Part shown: piece by piece, positions 1 through 8,529 of the stretch
How the letters are laid out: the number at the start of each line of letters is the position of its first letter
Position numbering within the stretch: position 1 is the first letter of the stretch
Source: Propionibacteriaceae bacterium
GTDB taxonomy: Bacteria; Actinomycetota; Actinomycetes; Propionibacteriales; Propionibacteriaceae
Direction: 5' to 3'
DNA: 48,662 bases
NCBI GenBank assembly: GCA_009782785.1
Contig: WRIJ01000014.1
Location: 1-48,662 of the forward strand
Position numbers and translations under genes: made by a program
The notes under the pieces: model-generated
What the model saw: only the letters and a program-made list of their open reading frames with translations
What the model was told of the DNA's origin: nothing
Databases searched by the model: none

Positions 1-111
1 CACCGACACTTCGGGCATGCCATGCCGCTGACCAGCCAGAACGCCGCTGCGGCTAGGGCGGATACGCGGGGGGTATGGCGGGATCAGCGTGGCGCGGGCC
101 TGGGAGAATAG
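1..111 (+). CDS. Partial reading frame entering from left edge, possible N-terminal part of the CDGSH protein
   Basis: Frame 1 is open from the first base to a TAG at 109-111 and gives about 36 residues starting HRHFGHA. The opening histidine followed by a G/F-containing stretch could be the end of a CDGSH motif (CDxxH, then a GF-like segment). The next gene encodes the second half of a double-CDGSH protein in another frame. I infer, weakly, that the two frames once formed one gene and that a frameshift lies between roughly 100 and 190. It could equally be the tail of an unrelated upstream gene. Confidence 0.25.
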   Translation, partial: HRHFGHAMPLTSQNAAAARADTRGVWRDQRGAGLGE

Positions 112-560
112 AGGTATGCCCAGGGCGAGTGCTGCCCCGGCTGGGCCGTCGAGGCGGCATGTGGTTGTCGAACCGGGGGTGCCGTTGTGCGTACGCACGT
201 TTCTGTCATCGCGACGCGGGTGATGTGTGGACGTTGACTAGACAGGATGCTGATGAGTTTTGTCGCGAAGAAGCTTTGATTGCTGCTTCGGAGTGTCCGG
301 CTGGCAGGTTGGTGGCTGTTTCGAAAGACGATGGTCAGGATCTCGAAGAAGAGTTCTCCCCTGAGGTGGTCGTACTGCAGGATCCTCAAAAGGACGTCTC
401 AGCTGCTCTTGCCGTACGCGGACCCGTGCAGTTGGTCTCTGCTAATGGTGAAGAGTACGAGGTACGCAACCGTGTGGCACTATGTCGTTGCGGACAGTCC
501 AGCAACAAGCCGTACTGCGATGCCTCACACGTCAGCGCCGGTTACACCGATGGACGCTAG
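75..560 (+). CDS. CDGSH iron-sulfur domain protein (C-terminal part; possibly frameshifted)
   Basis: The C-terminus carries CRCGQSSNKPYCDASH, the C-x-C-x8-9-C-x3-H pattern of CDGSH (mitoNEET-type) 2Fe-2S domains. Before it, RCAYARFCHRD followed about 40 residues later by SECPAG looks like the cysteine-rich segment of the divergent 4Fe-4S domain found in the middle of actinobacterial double-CDGSH proteins. Such proteins are thought to be cytosolic redox proteins; their partner is unknown. The first 28 residues (R/G-rich, high GC) do not resemble the family, so the true start may be ATG 159, or the N-terminal CDGSH half may be lost to a frameshift (the frame entering from base 1). No clear ribosome binding site precedes 75 or 159. 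Confidence 0.6.
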   Translation: MAGSAWRGPGRIEVCPGRVLPRLGRRGGMWLSNRGCRCAYARFCHRDAGDVWTLTRQDADEFCREEALIAASECPAGRLVAVSKDDGQDLEEEFSPEVVVLQDPQKDVSAALAVRGPVQLVSANGEEYEVRNRVALCRCGQSSNKPYCDASHVSAGYTDGR

Positions 561-889
561 GGGACCAGGCAAGGAAAGCCGCAGAAAGACGGCGAGAGGG
601 AACACAAAAGGTCCCCTTGTGCTGGAGCCTCTTGGAAAGTGGATTGATAAGCGGAAACGCCGATAATACTGCGTGGAGCATCGCCCGCGACTCGAACCGT
701 CTTCACTTCGTGAATCCGGTGTTCGAGTCCTCAAGATCTTGGATGATGTTCCATTGTGTTCCTCGCGGTAAGCGCTACGCACTGGTGATCTTCGACCGCC
801 ACACCTTCGGTGTAATACCGCTCGTCAACACTCGTTCGCTCGACGAGAATCCCCAAGCAAGCTTGGGATTCTCTCCTCGCTCTCTCGTG
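561..889. other. Intergenic region without a recognisable gene
   Basis: No convincing coding frame or complete tRNA is visible. The stretch holds short hairpins: ACACC/GGTGT around 801-813, and a strong one at 845-873 described separately. Segments such as GTGTTCCTCGC near 757 resemble the GAGGAACAC repeat core at 12.1 kb and 48.6 kb, so part of it may be degraded copies of that repeat family. Confidence 0.4.
845..873 (-). terminator. Hairpin downstream of tRNA-Ala, possible terminator
   Basis: GAGAATCCC at 845-853 and GGGATTCTC at 865-873 pair, and the stem continues inward through AAG/CTT, giving about 12 bp around a very short loop. It lies 17 bases beyond the 3' end of the tRNA-Ala on the minus strand. 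No T-run follows, so it could be a factor-independent terminator of the weak actinobacterial type or a processing or stability hairpin. Confidence 0.45.
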
Positions 890-962
890 TGGAGCATAGG
901 GGACTCGAACCCCTGACTTCGACCTTGCAAAGGTCGCACTCTACCAGCTGAGTTAATGCCCC
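890..962 (-). tRNA. tRNA-Ala (anticodon UGC)
   Basis: Read on the minus strand, a 73-base cloverleaf runs from GGGGCAT to ATGCTCCA. The acceptor stem pairs fully except for a G3:U70 wobble, the classic alanine identity element. The D arm (CTCAGCTGGTAGAG), the anticodon arm with loop CTTTGCAAG (anticodon TGC) and the T arm (GGGGTTCGAGTCCCC) are all canonical. CCA is not encoded beyond the discriminator A. It stands alone, followed by the hairpin at 845-873. Confidence 0.95.
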
Positions 963-1657
963 AGGTACCCACAGCGGTCCGAGAGCCAACCTGGAACGGA
1001 TATATAGAATTCCAGGCCGGGGTGCCCACCGCGGGCAACGAGAGTATATCCTAGTCAAGCAGGCGATTTAGCCCAAATCGGCCCATTTCTTATCAAGATG
1101 TTATCCACAACCTGCTCTGGGGGCATCAGGAACTACCGAGCCGCCTCACCAAGCTAGCTCACCGTGACGTACTAATCCTCCTGTGAGCAGCAGTCACACC
1201 CAGGAGTAGGGACCCGAGACAAGGCCTCATCCCACAGTCGTCGCGCCTCAGTCTGCTTTTGGCTCAACATGACACCAGCAAAAGACAGCCCAGCGAGGAT
1301 CAACACCAAGTACAAGAACTTTTTCATACCCCCAGTCTCTCACGGCCCGCCAATAGCCTCAACCATCCACTGAATCTGATGAGTGGGGTGGCACCCATTC
1401 AAACACTTGATATCCACCCGAGACCCCCACATGAGTGTCCATCATGGTGGGACACAAATGTTGAAGAGCTCCGTACTTCAAGCGTAGAAACCGGCAATAA
1501 ACCCCCGCTCGGACAACAACATGACACCAATGCGACAATTCCGCCACCACCATGGAGACACATTCGCATTTGCGACAGCAAATACCGCGTCTCGGCCAAC
1601 GCAGAAGGCAACAGACACAGAGTTGAGTGGGGTTTCAACAACAATGAGGGGAGTCTC
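963..1657. other. Long upstream region with a single perfect DnaA box
   Basis: About 700 bases separate the tRNA from the preferred start of the next gene. An in-frame extension of that gene from TTG 1259 is open but reads as low-information, H/P/T-rich sequence with no family resemblance, so I leave it out. TTATCCACA at 1101-1109 matches the DnaA-box consensus exactly. It stands alone, so it is not evidence of an origin. Nothing else is recognised. Confidence 0.35.
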
Positions 1658-2350
1658 ATGAAGGTTCAATCAGCACGAGCGACAATGATCCAGTTCTATC
1701 CTATGGCCGCAGGTGAATCACCAGGAGTTATCATTTCGCGACTTAACCGAGAATGGGAAGAGTATGCTCAACAAGTTCCTACCTGGGCCTCCAACTGCGC
1801 AACGATGGCAATGGTGCTCCACAGCATTCGATTCGACCCAGATCGTGTACTCAGTGAACTCATTTCAGCATGTCAAAAAGGTGATCGACTTGCTGGGCGC
1901 GTGATCGTGCAGGCACTGCTGCCCAAAATCATCCTCATGGCATCAACCAACCCGTACCCTCCCATAGAGCACATTCTTTCTGCTCTGTGGATCCGCATAG
2001 CCCATTATCGCCTGGATAGGCGCCCATGCTGTGTGGCAGCAAACCTTACTCTCGATGCGCGCAAGGATGCTGTGGCAGAATGCCGAGTACGGGTGAGTGC
2101 CCCTCAAGAACATGTGGAAGACCAGGAAAAACACACGGCCGAAGAGATAATTGACACCGCCCGAGATCTCAGGTTGGCGACCTCACAATCATTAAACATC
2201 GTGGAAAAGGTGTACGTCGATGGACTTCCCAGTGCGCAGGTCGCGAGCCTCTACAACATGAGTCCAGCAGCAGTACGACGGCGCTGCTCGGACACTGTTC
2301 GGCGTCTTCGAGACCAGCGACACCTTCTCTATGACGTAGTCGCCGGTTAG
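1658..2350 (+). CDS. Sigma-70 region-4-like helix-turn-helix protein, actinobacterial hypothetical
   Basis: A 230-residue protein starting at ATG 1658 behind the purine-rich ribosome site TGAGGGGAG. The middle part (CQKGDRLAGRVIVQALLP, then SALWIRIAHYRLDRRP and VAANLTLDARKD) follows the layout of a recurrent actinobacterial family I know only as hypothetical or sigma-like. The last 55 residues (EKVYVDGLPSAQVASLYNMS, then AVRRRCSDTVRRLRDQ) look like a sigma region 4 or LuxR-type HTH, suggesting DNA binding. No sigma region 2 with a convincing -10 recognition helix is visible, so it is probably not a functioning sigma factor. The frame is open upstream to TTG 1259; the shorter start is chosen for its ribosome site and family likeness. 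The S4 gene begins 20 bases downstream. Confidence 0.65.
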   Translation: MKVQSARATMIQFYPMAAGESPGVIISRLNREWEEYAQQVPTWASNCATMAMVLHSIRFDPDRVLSELISACQKGDRLAGRVIVQALLPKIILMASTNPYPPIEHILSALWIRIAHYRLDRRPCCVAANLTLDARKDAVAECRVRVSAPQEHVEDQEKHTAEEIIDTARDLRLATSQSLNIVEKVYVDGLPSAQVASLYNMSPAAVRRRCSDTVRRLRDQRHLLYDVVAG

Positions 2351-2369
2351 TACCTCCAAACTCCAGGCA

Positions 2370-2747
2370 GTGACCTACACTAGTTGGGTGCGTATAGATC
2401 AATGGTTGTGGGTGGTACGTCTGTTCAAGAGCCGTTCGCAAGCAACGACTGCTTGTCGTGGAGGACGGATACGTTTGAACGGAAAAATCGCCAAAGCCTC
2501 TGCACAGGTCGCTCCAGGCGACATCATCACTTGGCGAGATCAACTGCGAACACGGGAAGTACGGGTCGTCGTCCTGCTTCCTCGAAGAGTGGGGGCTCCC
2601 CTCGCGGTTGAAGCCTATCTTGATATGTCTGAGCCTCTTCCACCGAAAGAAACCACTGGCGGGGTCCCTCAGCGAGATCCGGGTGCGGGACGCCCAGAGA
2701 AGAAGGATCGCCGCGACCTTGATCGCCTGAGAGGTTTTCAGAAATAA
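2370..2747 (+). CDS. S4-domain RNA-binding protein, Hsp15-like
   Basis: VRIDQWLWVVRLFKSRSQATTACRGG is described here by its parts: R-x-D-x-WLW at residues 8-13, the K-SRS motif at 19-23, then RIRLNGKIAKAS and the basic, proline-rich tail ending in DLDRLRGFQK. This is the single S4 fold of the Hsp15/HslR family. In E. coli that family binds stalled 50S subunits that still carry peptidyl-tRNA; the same role here is inferred. The length (125 aa) is usual. The start is uncertain: GTG 2370 or GTG 2388, the latter putting the S4 motif at the very N-terminus. It follows the sigma-like gene closely and may be cotranscribed with it. Confidence 0.85.
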   Translation: MTYTSWVRIDQWLWVVRLFKSRSQATTACRGGRIRLNGKIAKASAQVAPGDIITWRDQLRTREVRVVVLLPRRVGAPLAVEAYLDMSEPLPPKETTGGVPQRDPGAGRPEKKDRRDLDRLRGFQK

Positions 2748-2835
2748 GTGCTGGCGAGCGTGGGGTATACTCATGGGCTGAGTCTGTGCAGATCGACTTT
2801 TCGACTTTCGATAATCCAGTAAAGGTGGAACTGAC

Positions 2836-3327
2836 ATGAATATTCGTCGCATACTTGTGGGGGCCACAACCCTGTGTCTCCTGGGTACTTTGAGTGGTTG
2901 TGGTTTCTTCTCTGGTGACAAGCGCGATCCGGATGGACGAGTGACCGCCTCAACGAATATCGATGCTTTCTCTCTCCAGGTCGGCGACTGTATCATCACT
3001 GCTGATTTGGGTGATCAGTTCACAGAAATTCCGGTTGTTCCTTGTGGTGAAGCCCACGATGCTGAAGTCTTTCATTCTTTCGATATGCCTGACGGTGATT
3101 ATGACGCTGACGAACTCAAGGAGAATGGAAACAGAGTCTGTTACGGGACAGTGAAAGAATACGTTGGCCCGAATTACTACAAAGTCACTGAACTTGGGTT
3201 GGATGTTTATTACCTCGGCCCAACACCATCCTCCTGGAGCAATGGGGATCGTACGGTCACCTGCATTGCCAATGCTGCATCTGGGGAAAGCGAACTGACC
3301 TCCAGCGTCAAAGGAATGGGCAACTAG
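2836..3327 (+). CDS. Lipoprotein with septum-formation-like domain
   Basis: A 163-residue lipoprotein. The signal peptide ends in the lipobox LSGC with lipidated Cys22; start ATG 2836 follows AAAGGTGGA. The exported part begins LQVGDCI and has the V-x-C...HDAEV pattern, a central Cys and a C-terminal TCIANA, as in the Septum_form domain (PF13845) of actinobacterial exported proteins. The protein closely matches the C-terminal half of the membrane protein at 4950-6128, down to the ending ELTSSVKGxG, so one arose from the other or both were copied as a domain. It faces the LRV array in convergent orientation. Its ligand is unknown. The four cysteines probably form two disulfides. Confidence 0.8.
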   Translation: MNIRRILVGATTLCLLGTLSGCGFFSGDKRDPDGRVTASTNIDAFSLQVGDCIITADLGDQFTEIPVVPCGEAHDAEVFHSFDMPDGDYDADELKENGNRVCYGTVKEYVGPNYYKVTELGLDVYYLGPTPSSWSNGDRTVTCIANAASGESELTSSVKGMGN

Positions 3328-3395
3328 CACCACTAGATGCGCACCCCCCCCCAGGGAAGGGCATCGCCCACCCAGCGACGGCTACCAGCAGGTTC

Positions 3396-4931
3396 TCACC
3401 AGTAGGTAAACTCTCGAGAGTTCATGAAGAATCCGTGATGGGTACTCGTATCCCAACACAGGACTCCCTCATCTTGGCTTCGGCAAGCAACATCACCCAT
3501 GTTTGCCACCGTACCTTCTGCCAGTGTAGGAATCGACAATCCTTCGCTCTTGTTGTTTGCCCATGGCGGTACATCTCCATACCATTGCCCGCTCACAGTG
3601 CCGTTGCTGAGGATGGGAGCAACAGATCCTCCCGTCACAGGTTTCTCTGGCGTGATGTCACCAGGCAGGCTCCACGATTGGTTCTTCGTCTCACAAAACA
3701 CCATGCCAGGACCATAAGCATCAGTCGTACATCCGATATTTCCGTTTGGTGTGGAGAACTGGGTGAAGGTCATGTACTGCCCTTGAACACGAGGAGTGGT
3801 AGCACTGTACGGCATCCCCTCACAAACCACGTTATCAATACCGTTGGGTAGCAGTACGCCACCAGGACACTTGGTTTGCTGACTGGTTTTGATGACAGAG
3901 ATCGCCTCTTTAAGTTCACCCAAACTTGCATCGACAGACTCCACCATGGTGGTGCGTTCCATAAGGTTGAAGGTTGTACGGGTTTGCAGAGCAGAATCGA
4001 TCACCTCTTTCAAGGCAATACGATTGGCTTCTTCTTTCACCAGACCTTCTGATGATTCGTACACTGCTTGTGCTTCTTCGATAGCCGCAGAGAGTAGCTC
4101 CCCCAGGTACTCCATACGGCTTTCATCGACTTGGAGAGTCTTCGCGCTCAGAGTCTCTGTCGCTTTCTGTACGACGGCTGTGGTCTCTTCCAAGGTAGCT
4201 ATCTGGAGTTTCGTTTCACCAGTGGAGGAAGCCTTCGCGGGAGTCTTGTCCTCTATATGTGGGGTGGCACTGACAATTTCTGCAGCTAATGCCTCATGCA
4301 GGAGGGGATCTTTCAACTGATCTGCCTCGGTGATCTCCAGTGACTCGGTGGCATCAGCCACAGCGGTAGTGAGCGCATCCCGTGCCGTACCATATTCCTC
4401 AACCGCTGTGTCAAAATCCTTGTTCAACATCGAGGGTTGGATGACGAAAAAGAAAACCGCCACCCCAATGCCAGCAAGCAGGACAAGTCCCCCAAGGACG
4501 GATCCGATAATGATCGGTTTCTTCTTTGAGCTCTTCTCCCCCGATTCGCCATCAGCCGATGGTGATGCCGAACCCTCAGAGGTCGGCGATGGCGTCAATG
4601 CCCACGGTGAACTCTCCGAGTGTGTCGCAGGATCAAATGCTGCAGGTGGTTCAAAACTGACCGCAGGGAAGGCGGCCTGTTCAGGGTATGCCATGGGGTC
4701 CATGATCGCTGTTGCAGCCTCACGAGCTTCTCGTTGACGCAAAGCCTCATGAACAGCTTCATCACCGTACTGCTCAATATGGGCAAGCAACCCCGGATAA
4801 GCATTCGGATGTTTGGCTACCTCAACCCAAAGATCCTGGTGATGAGTGGTGATAGTGAGAAGATCCTCATCCGACGTGGCGGCGTCATTCAGAGCAGCTC
4901 TGGCTAGGTTGCGGTCATCGATGAGACTCAC
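3396..4931 (-). CDS. LRV-domain membrane protein with DUF6636-like exported domain (array member 4)
   Basis: A 511-residue one-pass membrane protein. Residues 1-70 are a variant leucine-rich-repeat (LRV) segment with motifs DEDLLTITTHHQDLW and VAKHPNAYPGLLAHI. A Pro/Ser/Glu-rich linker and a KKK stop lead into a transmembrane helix at about 140-164. Outside lies a helical region (165-340), then a Cys-containing domain with PNGNIGC, GVLCWD and THHGFFMNS typical of DUF6636. The N-terminus is therefore cytosolic and the C-terminus extracellular. It begins with GTG after AAGGGG, 18 bases behind the 6128-4950 gene, so the two are almost certainly cotranscribed. Function unknown. It is closest in layout to the proteins at 8530-10173 and 6239-8335. 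Confidence 0.8.
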   Translation of the reverse strand: MSLIDDRNLARAALNDAATSDEDLLTITTHHQDLWVEVAKHPNAYPGLLAHIEQYGDEAVHEALRQREAREAATAIMDPMAYPEQAAFPAVSFEPPAAFDPATHSESSPWALTPSPTSEGSASPSADGESGEKSSKKKPIIIGSVLGGLVLLAGIGVAVFFFVIQPSMLNKDFDTAVEEYGTARDALTTAVADATESLEITEADQLKDPLLHEALAAEIVSATPHIEDKTPAKASSTGETKLQIATLEETTAVVQKATETLSAKTLQVDESRMEYLGELLSAAIEEAQAVYESSEGLVKEEANRIALKEVIDSALQTRTTFNLMERTTMVESVDASLGELKEAISVIKTSQQTKCPGGVLLPNGIDNVVCEGMPYSATTPRVQGQYMTFTQFSTPNGNIGCTTDAYGPGMVFCETKNQSWSLPGDITPEKPVTGGSVAPILSNGTVSGQWYGDVPPWANNKSEGLSIPTLAEGTVANMGDVACRSQDEGVLCWDTSTHHGFFMNSREFTYW

Positions 4932-4949
4932 GATGGTACCCCTTTTCTT

Positions 4950-6128
4950 TTACTTTCCTTTACCCTTCACACTTGAGGTGAGCTCAGTACGTTCTGACTT
5001 CGCATAAGCGAGACAGGCGATCGTGCGATCACCATTCTGCCAGGAATTCTCTGATGGAGCGAAAAAAGTCAGCCCCAACCCCCGTGAAGAGACAAAACTG
5101 TGTCGCGACCCCACATAGTCAAGCATGGCTTGAGTGCAGGTGTCTTTGGCAGTTTTTTCTACAGTCGCTTCGACATAGTCATCCCCAGTGGCCTCAAAAA
5201 CTTTGATGATTTCGGAATCATGCGGTGTGCTGCAGGCTACGCGTGGAACGGATTGGAATCGCCCCTCAAGGTGGCGGATAATCAAACAGTCACCGAGAGC
5301 CAGATTCTTCACATCAACCCCATTGGTTACCATAGACTTGATATCTTCCACGAGGGTGTCGAGGTCGTTGACCACCTGGCGTACGTTCAAGGTTGAAGTA
5401 TTGAGTTCATTGACTTGGTCGCGGATCTCTACAGCTGTTTCGCCCATGTCACCGGGTTCAGCGACGAGGGTCCTCGCCTGCTCGATCCCTTGGGCAAGAT
5501 TCTCTAAAAGGGAAGGATCGTCAAGTTGTTCAATGGTCGTCGATTCTTGAATATCTATAGCATCTCGTAGGGAGCTGAACAGTGAATCCTGCGCTAAGCG
5601 GTAGCTTGAAACGGCTTGCTCGTAGTCATCGGTGGCTTGGATGAGCGCTTGACGAGGTTGGACAACCAGGATGGAAACCAGAGCAATGGCCAGGAGAACT
5701 ATCCCTATCGAGACAGCCGAATAGAGCATTGTTCGGGTCTTCAGTTTTCCTGGAATGAGATGCTTGCGTGTCTTCTCAGGTGTGGGGTACGCCGGTTCAT
5801 GCTCGGCCCTTGAGTCGATATCGTGAGAGTACGAGTTCAGGGACGGCCGTGGTTGCGCGGAGGCCCCACTACTGTACGCCGACTGGGGTCTTCTCGTCCG
5901 AGGTAGGTTCGTATGCGGCGGATCGGGATCTCGTGGTCGAGAACGTAATGCTTCAAGAACCGCGTCATCACCTTTCTCTTCAAGGAAGGCTAGAAGAGAC
6001 GGGTACGCATGAGGGTGTGCAGCAATCAACGGCCACAGGTCTGGGCGCTTTTGAGCAATGGAGGTGAGATCATGTGCTGAAGCCGAAGGACTCTCCACGA
6101 CTACTCTGGCAGCATCAAAATTACTCAC
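4950..6128 (-). CDS. LRV-domain membrane protein with septum-formation-like exported domain (array member 3)
   Basis: A 392-residue paralogue with a different ectodomain from its neighbours. Residues 1-62 form the LRV segment (DLTSIAQKRPDLWPLIAAHP, then AYPSLLAFLEEKGDDAV). A basic linker precedes a transmembrane helix at 134-156. The external helical region runs to about 270. The final 118 residues repeat the lipoprotein at 2836-3327: GDCLI (Cys281), Cys299 before HDSEI, Cys331, and the SWQNGDRTIACLA block with Cys372. The end, ELTSSVKGKGK, is nearly the lipoprotein's. The DUF6636-type domain of the other three members is absent. The array thus keeps a constant cytosolic module and swaps the sensor-like outside module. 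Confidence 0.8.
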   Translation of the reverse strand: MSNFDAARVVVESPSASAHDLTSIAQKRPDLWPLIAAHPHAYPSLLAFLEEKGDDAVLEALRSRPRDPDPPHTNLPRTRRPQSAYSSGASAQPRPSLNSYSHDIDSRAEHEPAYPTPEKTRKHLIPGKLKTRTMLYSAVSIGIVLLAIALVSILVVQPRQALIQATDDYEQAVSSYRLAQDSLFSSLRDAIDIQESTTIEQLDDPSLLENLAQGIEQARTLVAEPGDMGETAVEIRDQVNELNTSTLNVRQVVNDLDTLVEDIKSMVTNGVDVKNLALGDCLIIRHLEGRFQSVPRVACSTPHDSEIIKVFEATGDDYVEATVEKTAKDTCTQAMLDYVGSRHSFVSSRGLGLTFFAPSENSWQNGDRTIACLAYAKSERTELTSSVKGKGK

Positions 6129-6238
6129 TGCATTGTCCCTTTCACCTGGCGCGACAATCTGTCAGGAAAAGAATACCGGCTGGAGGGGATTGGCGTCTTG
6201 TCGGTTGGTTCAAGAAACTTTCCGCACCTGGGAGTGGA

Positions 6239-8335
6239 TCACCAGCGAGTGAAAGAATCCTTATTGACACGGAAGCCGTGATGTGACGTGACATCCCAGC
6301 ACACCGCACCTTGTTCTGTACTCAAACAAGCAACATCACCGAAGTCTGCAACTTTGCCCACTTTGAGTACGGGTGCTTTGACACCATTCGACTGGTTACT
6401 TTGCCAAGGTTGAGCACTATAGGAGCTTGTCCCTCGTACCTCACTGTTGGTGATCGTTGCATGGCAGGGTGCTGAGGTGATGCAGTCGTTGCCTACCGAG
6501 TCTGGGAAATCCCACTTTCGTTCAGGTACTTCACAAATCATGGCACCAGTAGTGAAAGCATCCTTCGTACAGCCCACATCACCTGACGGTAGTGAGAACT
6601 GTATCGTGGAGCGCCCACTGACTTTGGTGACACTAGCATCCTCAGGCATGCCTCCACACACCATGGCATCAATACCTGGGGGAAGAACCGTACCGTTCTC
6701 GCACTTGGTCTTTTTCACAGCCAGTACGGCGTTGGTCGCCATTTCGAGTGCAGCTCGTTGTTCTGCAATAGTTTCCAGAACACTCTCGTGATTCGTGGTG
6801 TTCACGGCATCAATGTTTTGCCTCGCAGCAGTGAGCACAGTCAGCAAGCTTTGGCGTACTGCATCATCAGGTACGAGCCCTTCAGACGTGTCATAGAGTT
6901 CTTGGGCAGAATTCATCAACTCGGTCACGGCAATGGTAGCAATCTGGGCTCTATTAGAGTTCACGTCCGAGGTTGCATTACCCACACTTGCTGTCATAGC
7001 AACAATTTGTTCCCTGCGAGTGTTCAACCGCTTAGTTTCGGCACGGATTGCTTTCGTTGTGGCTGGCATTTCTGGAGAAACATCCAAGAGCTCATTGGCA
7101 TCAGCGATCGTTGATTCGAGAGTGGTCAACAAGGTGAGGTTGTCGACTTCGTCTTCCCCAACAGTGGCTAGAGTCTGCTCAGCTTGGCCTATAGCATTGC
7201 GCAACTCTTGCTGAGTAGTTTCGTAGTGTTCTTTCGCTGACCTAAAGTCTGCACGAGCCTGATAAGGCATGAGCAGGGCCATAATCAGTATCAAAACGAC
7301 AGCAAGGAAGGCAATCACTCCAGCAATGACCCACGGCGTCATGGGCTTCTTTTTGCTGGAAGGCTTTTTAACAGTCTTTTTAACAGTCTTCTTGGGTTTG
7401 TCTTTGCTGGTTGACACCTCTGTTTCATCGGTGTCGTCTTGGTCGGATTCGTCCTCGTCTGTTTCTTTGTCAGATTCTGGATCAGAGTCTTCTTGAGACT
7501 TTTTATCCGATTTCTTGTCCGATGTCTGGTCAGCTTCGTCATCATCGGTGTCAAAGTCAGCATCAATGTCGAATTCATCATCGAGGTCTAGGTCAATGTC
7601 GTCGACTATCTCTTTAGCATCCTCTTTCACCTTGACCGCATCGTCGCGTACCTCACGCTCAACAGTCTTCACTGTTGCTGGTTTATCCAAGTCGATCTCG
7701 TCGAGATAATCATCAATGTCGTCGAGTGATGCTTTGAGCTCTTCAACAGGTTTGCGGTGAATATTCGGGTTGTTCCAGTCTTCGAAGATTTCGTCAAGAG
7801 CTGAATCGATACTCTTGGATTCGCTTGTACGTAGCGGTCTGCGTACTGGAGGTGTGGGGGGGAGGCGCAAAGGGTCGCCGATTGAGGTGGTGGGTTTGTC
7901 CACGTTGAGTCGCGCCCGATCAGTCACTCGGGAGGTGCGCTCTGAAGTGAGGCGAGTACGCTCAGTGGAGGTACGCGTCGACAGGCTTGATGACCCCCCG
8001 CGATCGGTCGATAGCCGAGGACGAGTCAAGGAATCCGGTGTCGGGACTTCGTCGCGTGCACTACGGAAACTTGATGTCGTGGAAGCAGTACGAGAGGTGG
8101 AGAACTCGTCGCTAGTCGACTGGGTTGTTCGTGGACGCAGCGAAGTCGAACGTGTTGTTCTGGTTGACGCGGGTTGGCTTGCCAGTTTCTTTAAAGCTGA
8201 TTCAGCATTGGCGTGACCAGCAGCTCTGTCCAAAAGATCTGGATGTGCTGCGGCTATCGCCATGAGTTCGGCACCGGTTGTACTCGGTTGACGCAAGGCT
8301 GCTAGAGCTGCCCCTCGAAGTTGCATGTCACGCAC
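6239..8335 (-). CDS. LRV-domain membrane protein with long acidic linker and DUF6636-like domain (array member 2)
   Basis: At 698 residues this is the longest array member. Residues 1-50 carry a reduced LRV segment (TTGAELMAIAAAHPDLLDRAA). Residues 55-175 are a Ser/Thr/Arg-rich tract. Residues 175-310 are extremely acidic (runs of D, E and S), ending in a Lys-rich block (311-330) just before a transmembrane helix at 334-357. Outside come a helical region and a C-terminal domain with LPSGDVGCTKDA, GAVCWD and SHHGFRVN, matching the other DUF6636-type members. The opposite charges of the linker and Lys block may let the cytosolic tail fold back on the membrane; that is inference. Start GTG 8335; an ATG lies three codons in. 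Confidence 0.75.
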   Translation of the reverse strand: MRDMQLRGAALAALRQPSTTGAELMAIAAAHPDLLDRAAGHANAESALKKLASQPASTRTTRSTSLRPRTTQSTSDEFSTSRTASTTSSFRSARDEVPTPDSLTRPRLSTDRGGSSSLSTRTSTERTRLTSERTSRVTDRARLNVDKPTTSIGDPLRLPPTPPVRRPLRTSESKSIDSALDEIFEDWNNPNIHRKPVEELKASLDDIDDYLDEIDLDKPATVKTVEREVRDDAVKVKEDAKEIVDDIDLDLDDEFDIDADFDTDDDEADQTSDKKSDKKSQEDSDPESDKETDEDESDQDDTDETEVSTSKDKPKKTVKKTVKKPSSKKKPMTPWVIAGVIAFLAVVLILIMALLMPYQARADFRSAKEHYETTQQELRNAIGQAEQTLATVGEDEVDNLTLLTTLESTIADANELLDVSPEMPATTKAIRAETKRLNTRREQIVAMTASVGNATSDVNSNRAQIATIAVTELMNSAQELYDTSEGLVPDDAVRQSLLTVLTAARQNIDAVNTTNHESVLETIAEQRAALEMATNAVLAVKKTKCENGTVLPPGIDAMVCGGMPEDASVTKVSGRSTIQFSLPSGDVGCTKDAFTTGAMICEVPERKWDFPDSVGNDCITSAPCHATITNSEVRGTSSYSAQPWQSNQSNGVKAPVLKVGKVADFGDVACLSTEQGAVCWDVTSHHGFRVNKDSFTRW

Positions 8336-8529
8336 ATCTGCTCCTCAGAATCTGGTATTCGCAACAAATACTGCCGTTCTGTCATCCATGCGAGCATGAA
8401 CCTACGACGGCGATATGTCAGTCTATTCGCTCGCGGACAAGGTTCCAAGTCGTGTTGAGATTTGCCTCCAGAGCTTGCACCATCGGGCCTGGCCTATCTT
8501 TTTCATCGCACCAGCCACCCAAGTGGCGT

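Noticed and set aside
660-745. tRNA-like segment with GTTCGAGTCC and a downstream TTCCA
   Set aside because: No acceptor or anticodon stem can be formed around the TTCGAGTCC motif; it is probably a chance match or a degraded repeat.
1101-1109. Perfect DnaA box as evidence for a nearby origin
   Set aside because: It is one isolated 9-mer with no cluster, no AT-rich unwinding region and no dnaA or dnaN; chance is adequate.
1259-1657. N-terminal extension of the sigma-like gene from TTG 1259
   Set aside because: It has low-information composition, no ribosome site, and TGAGGGGAG lies directly before ATG 1658.
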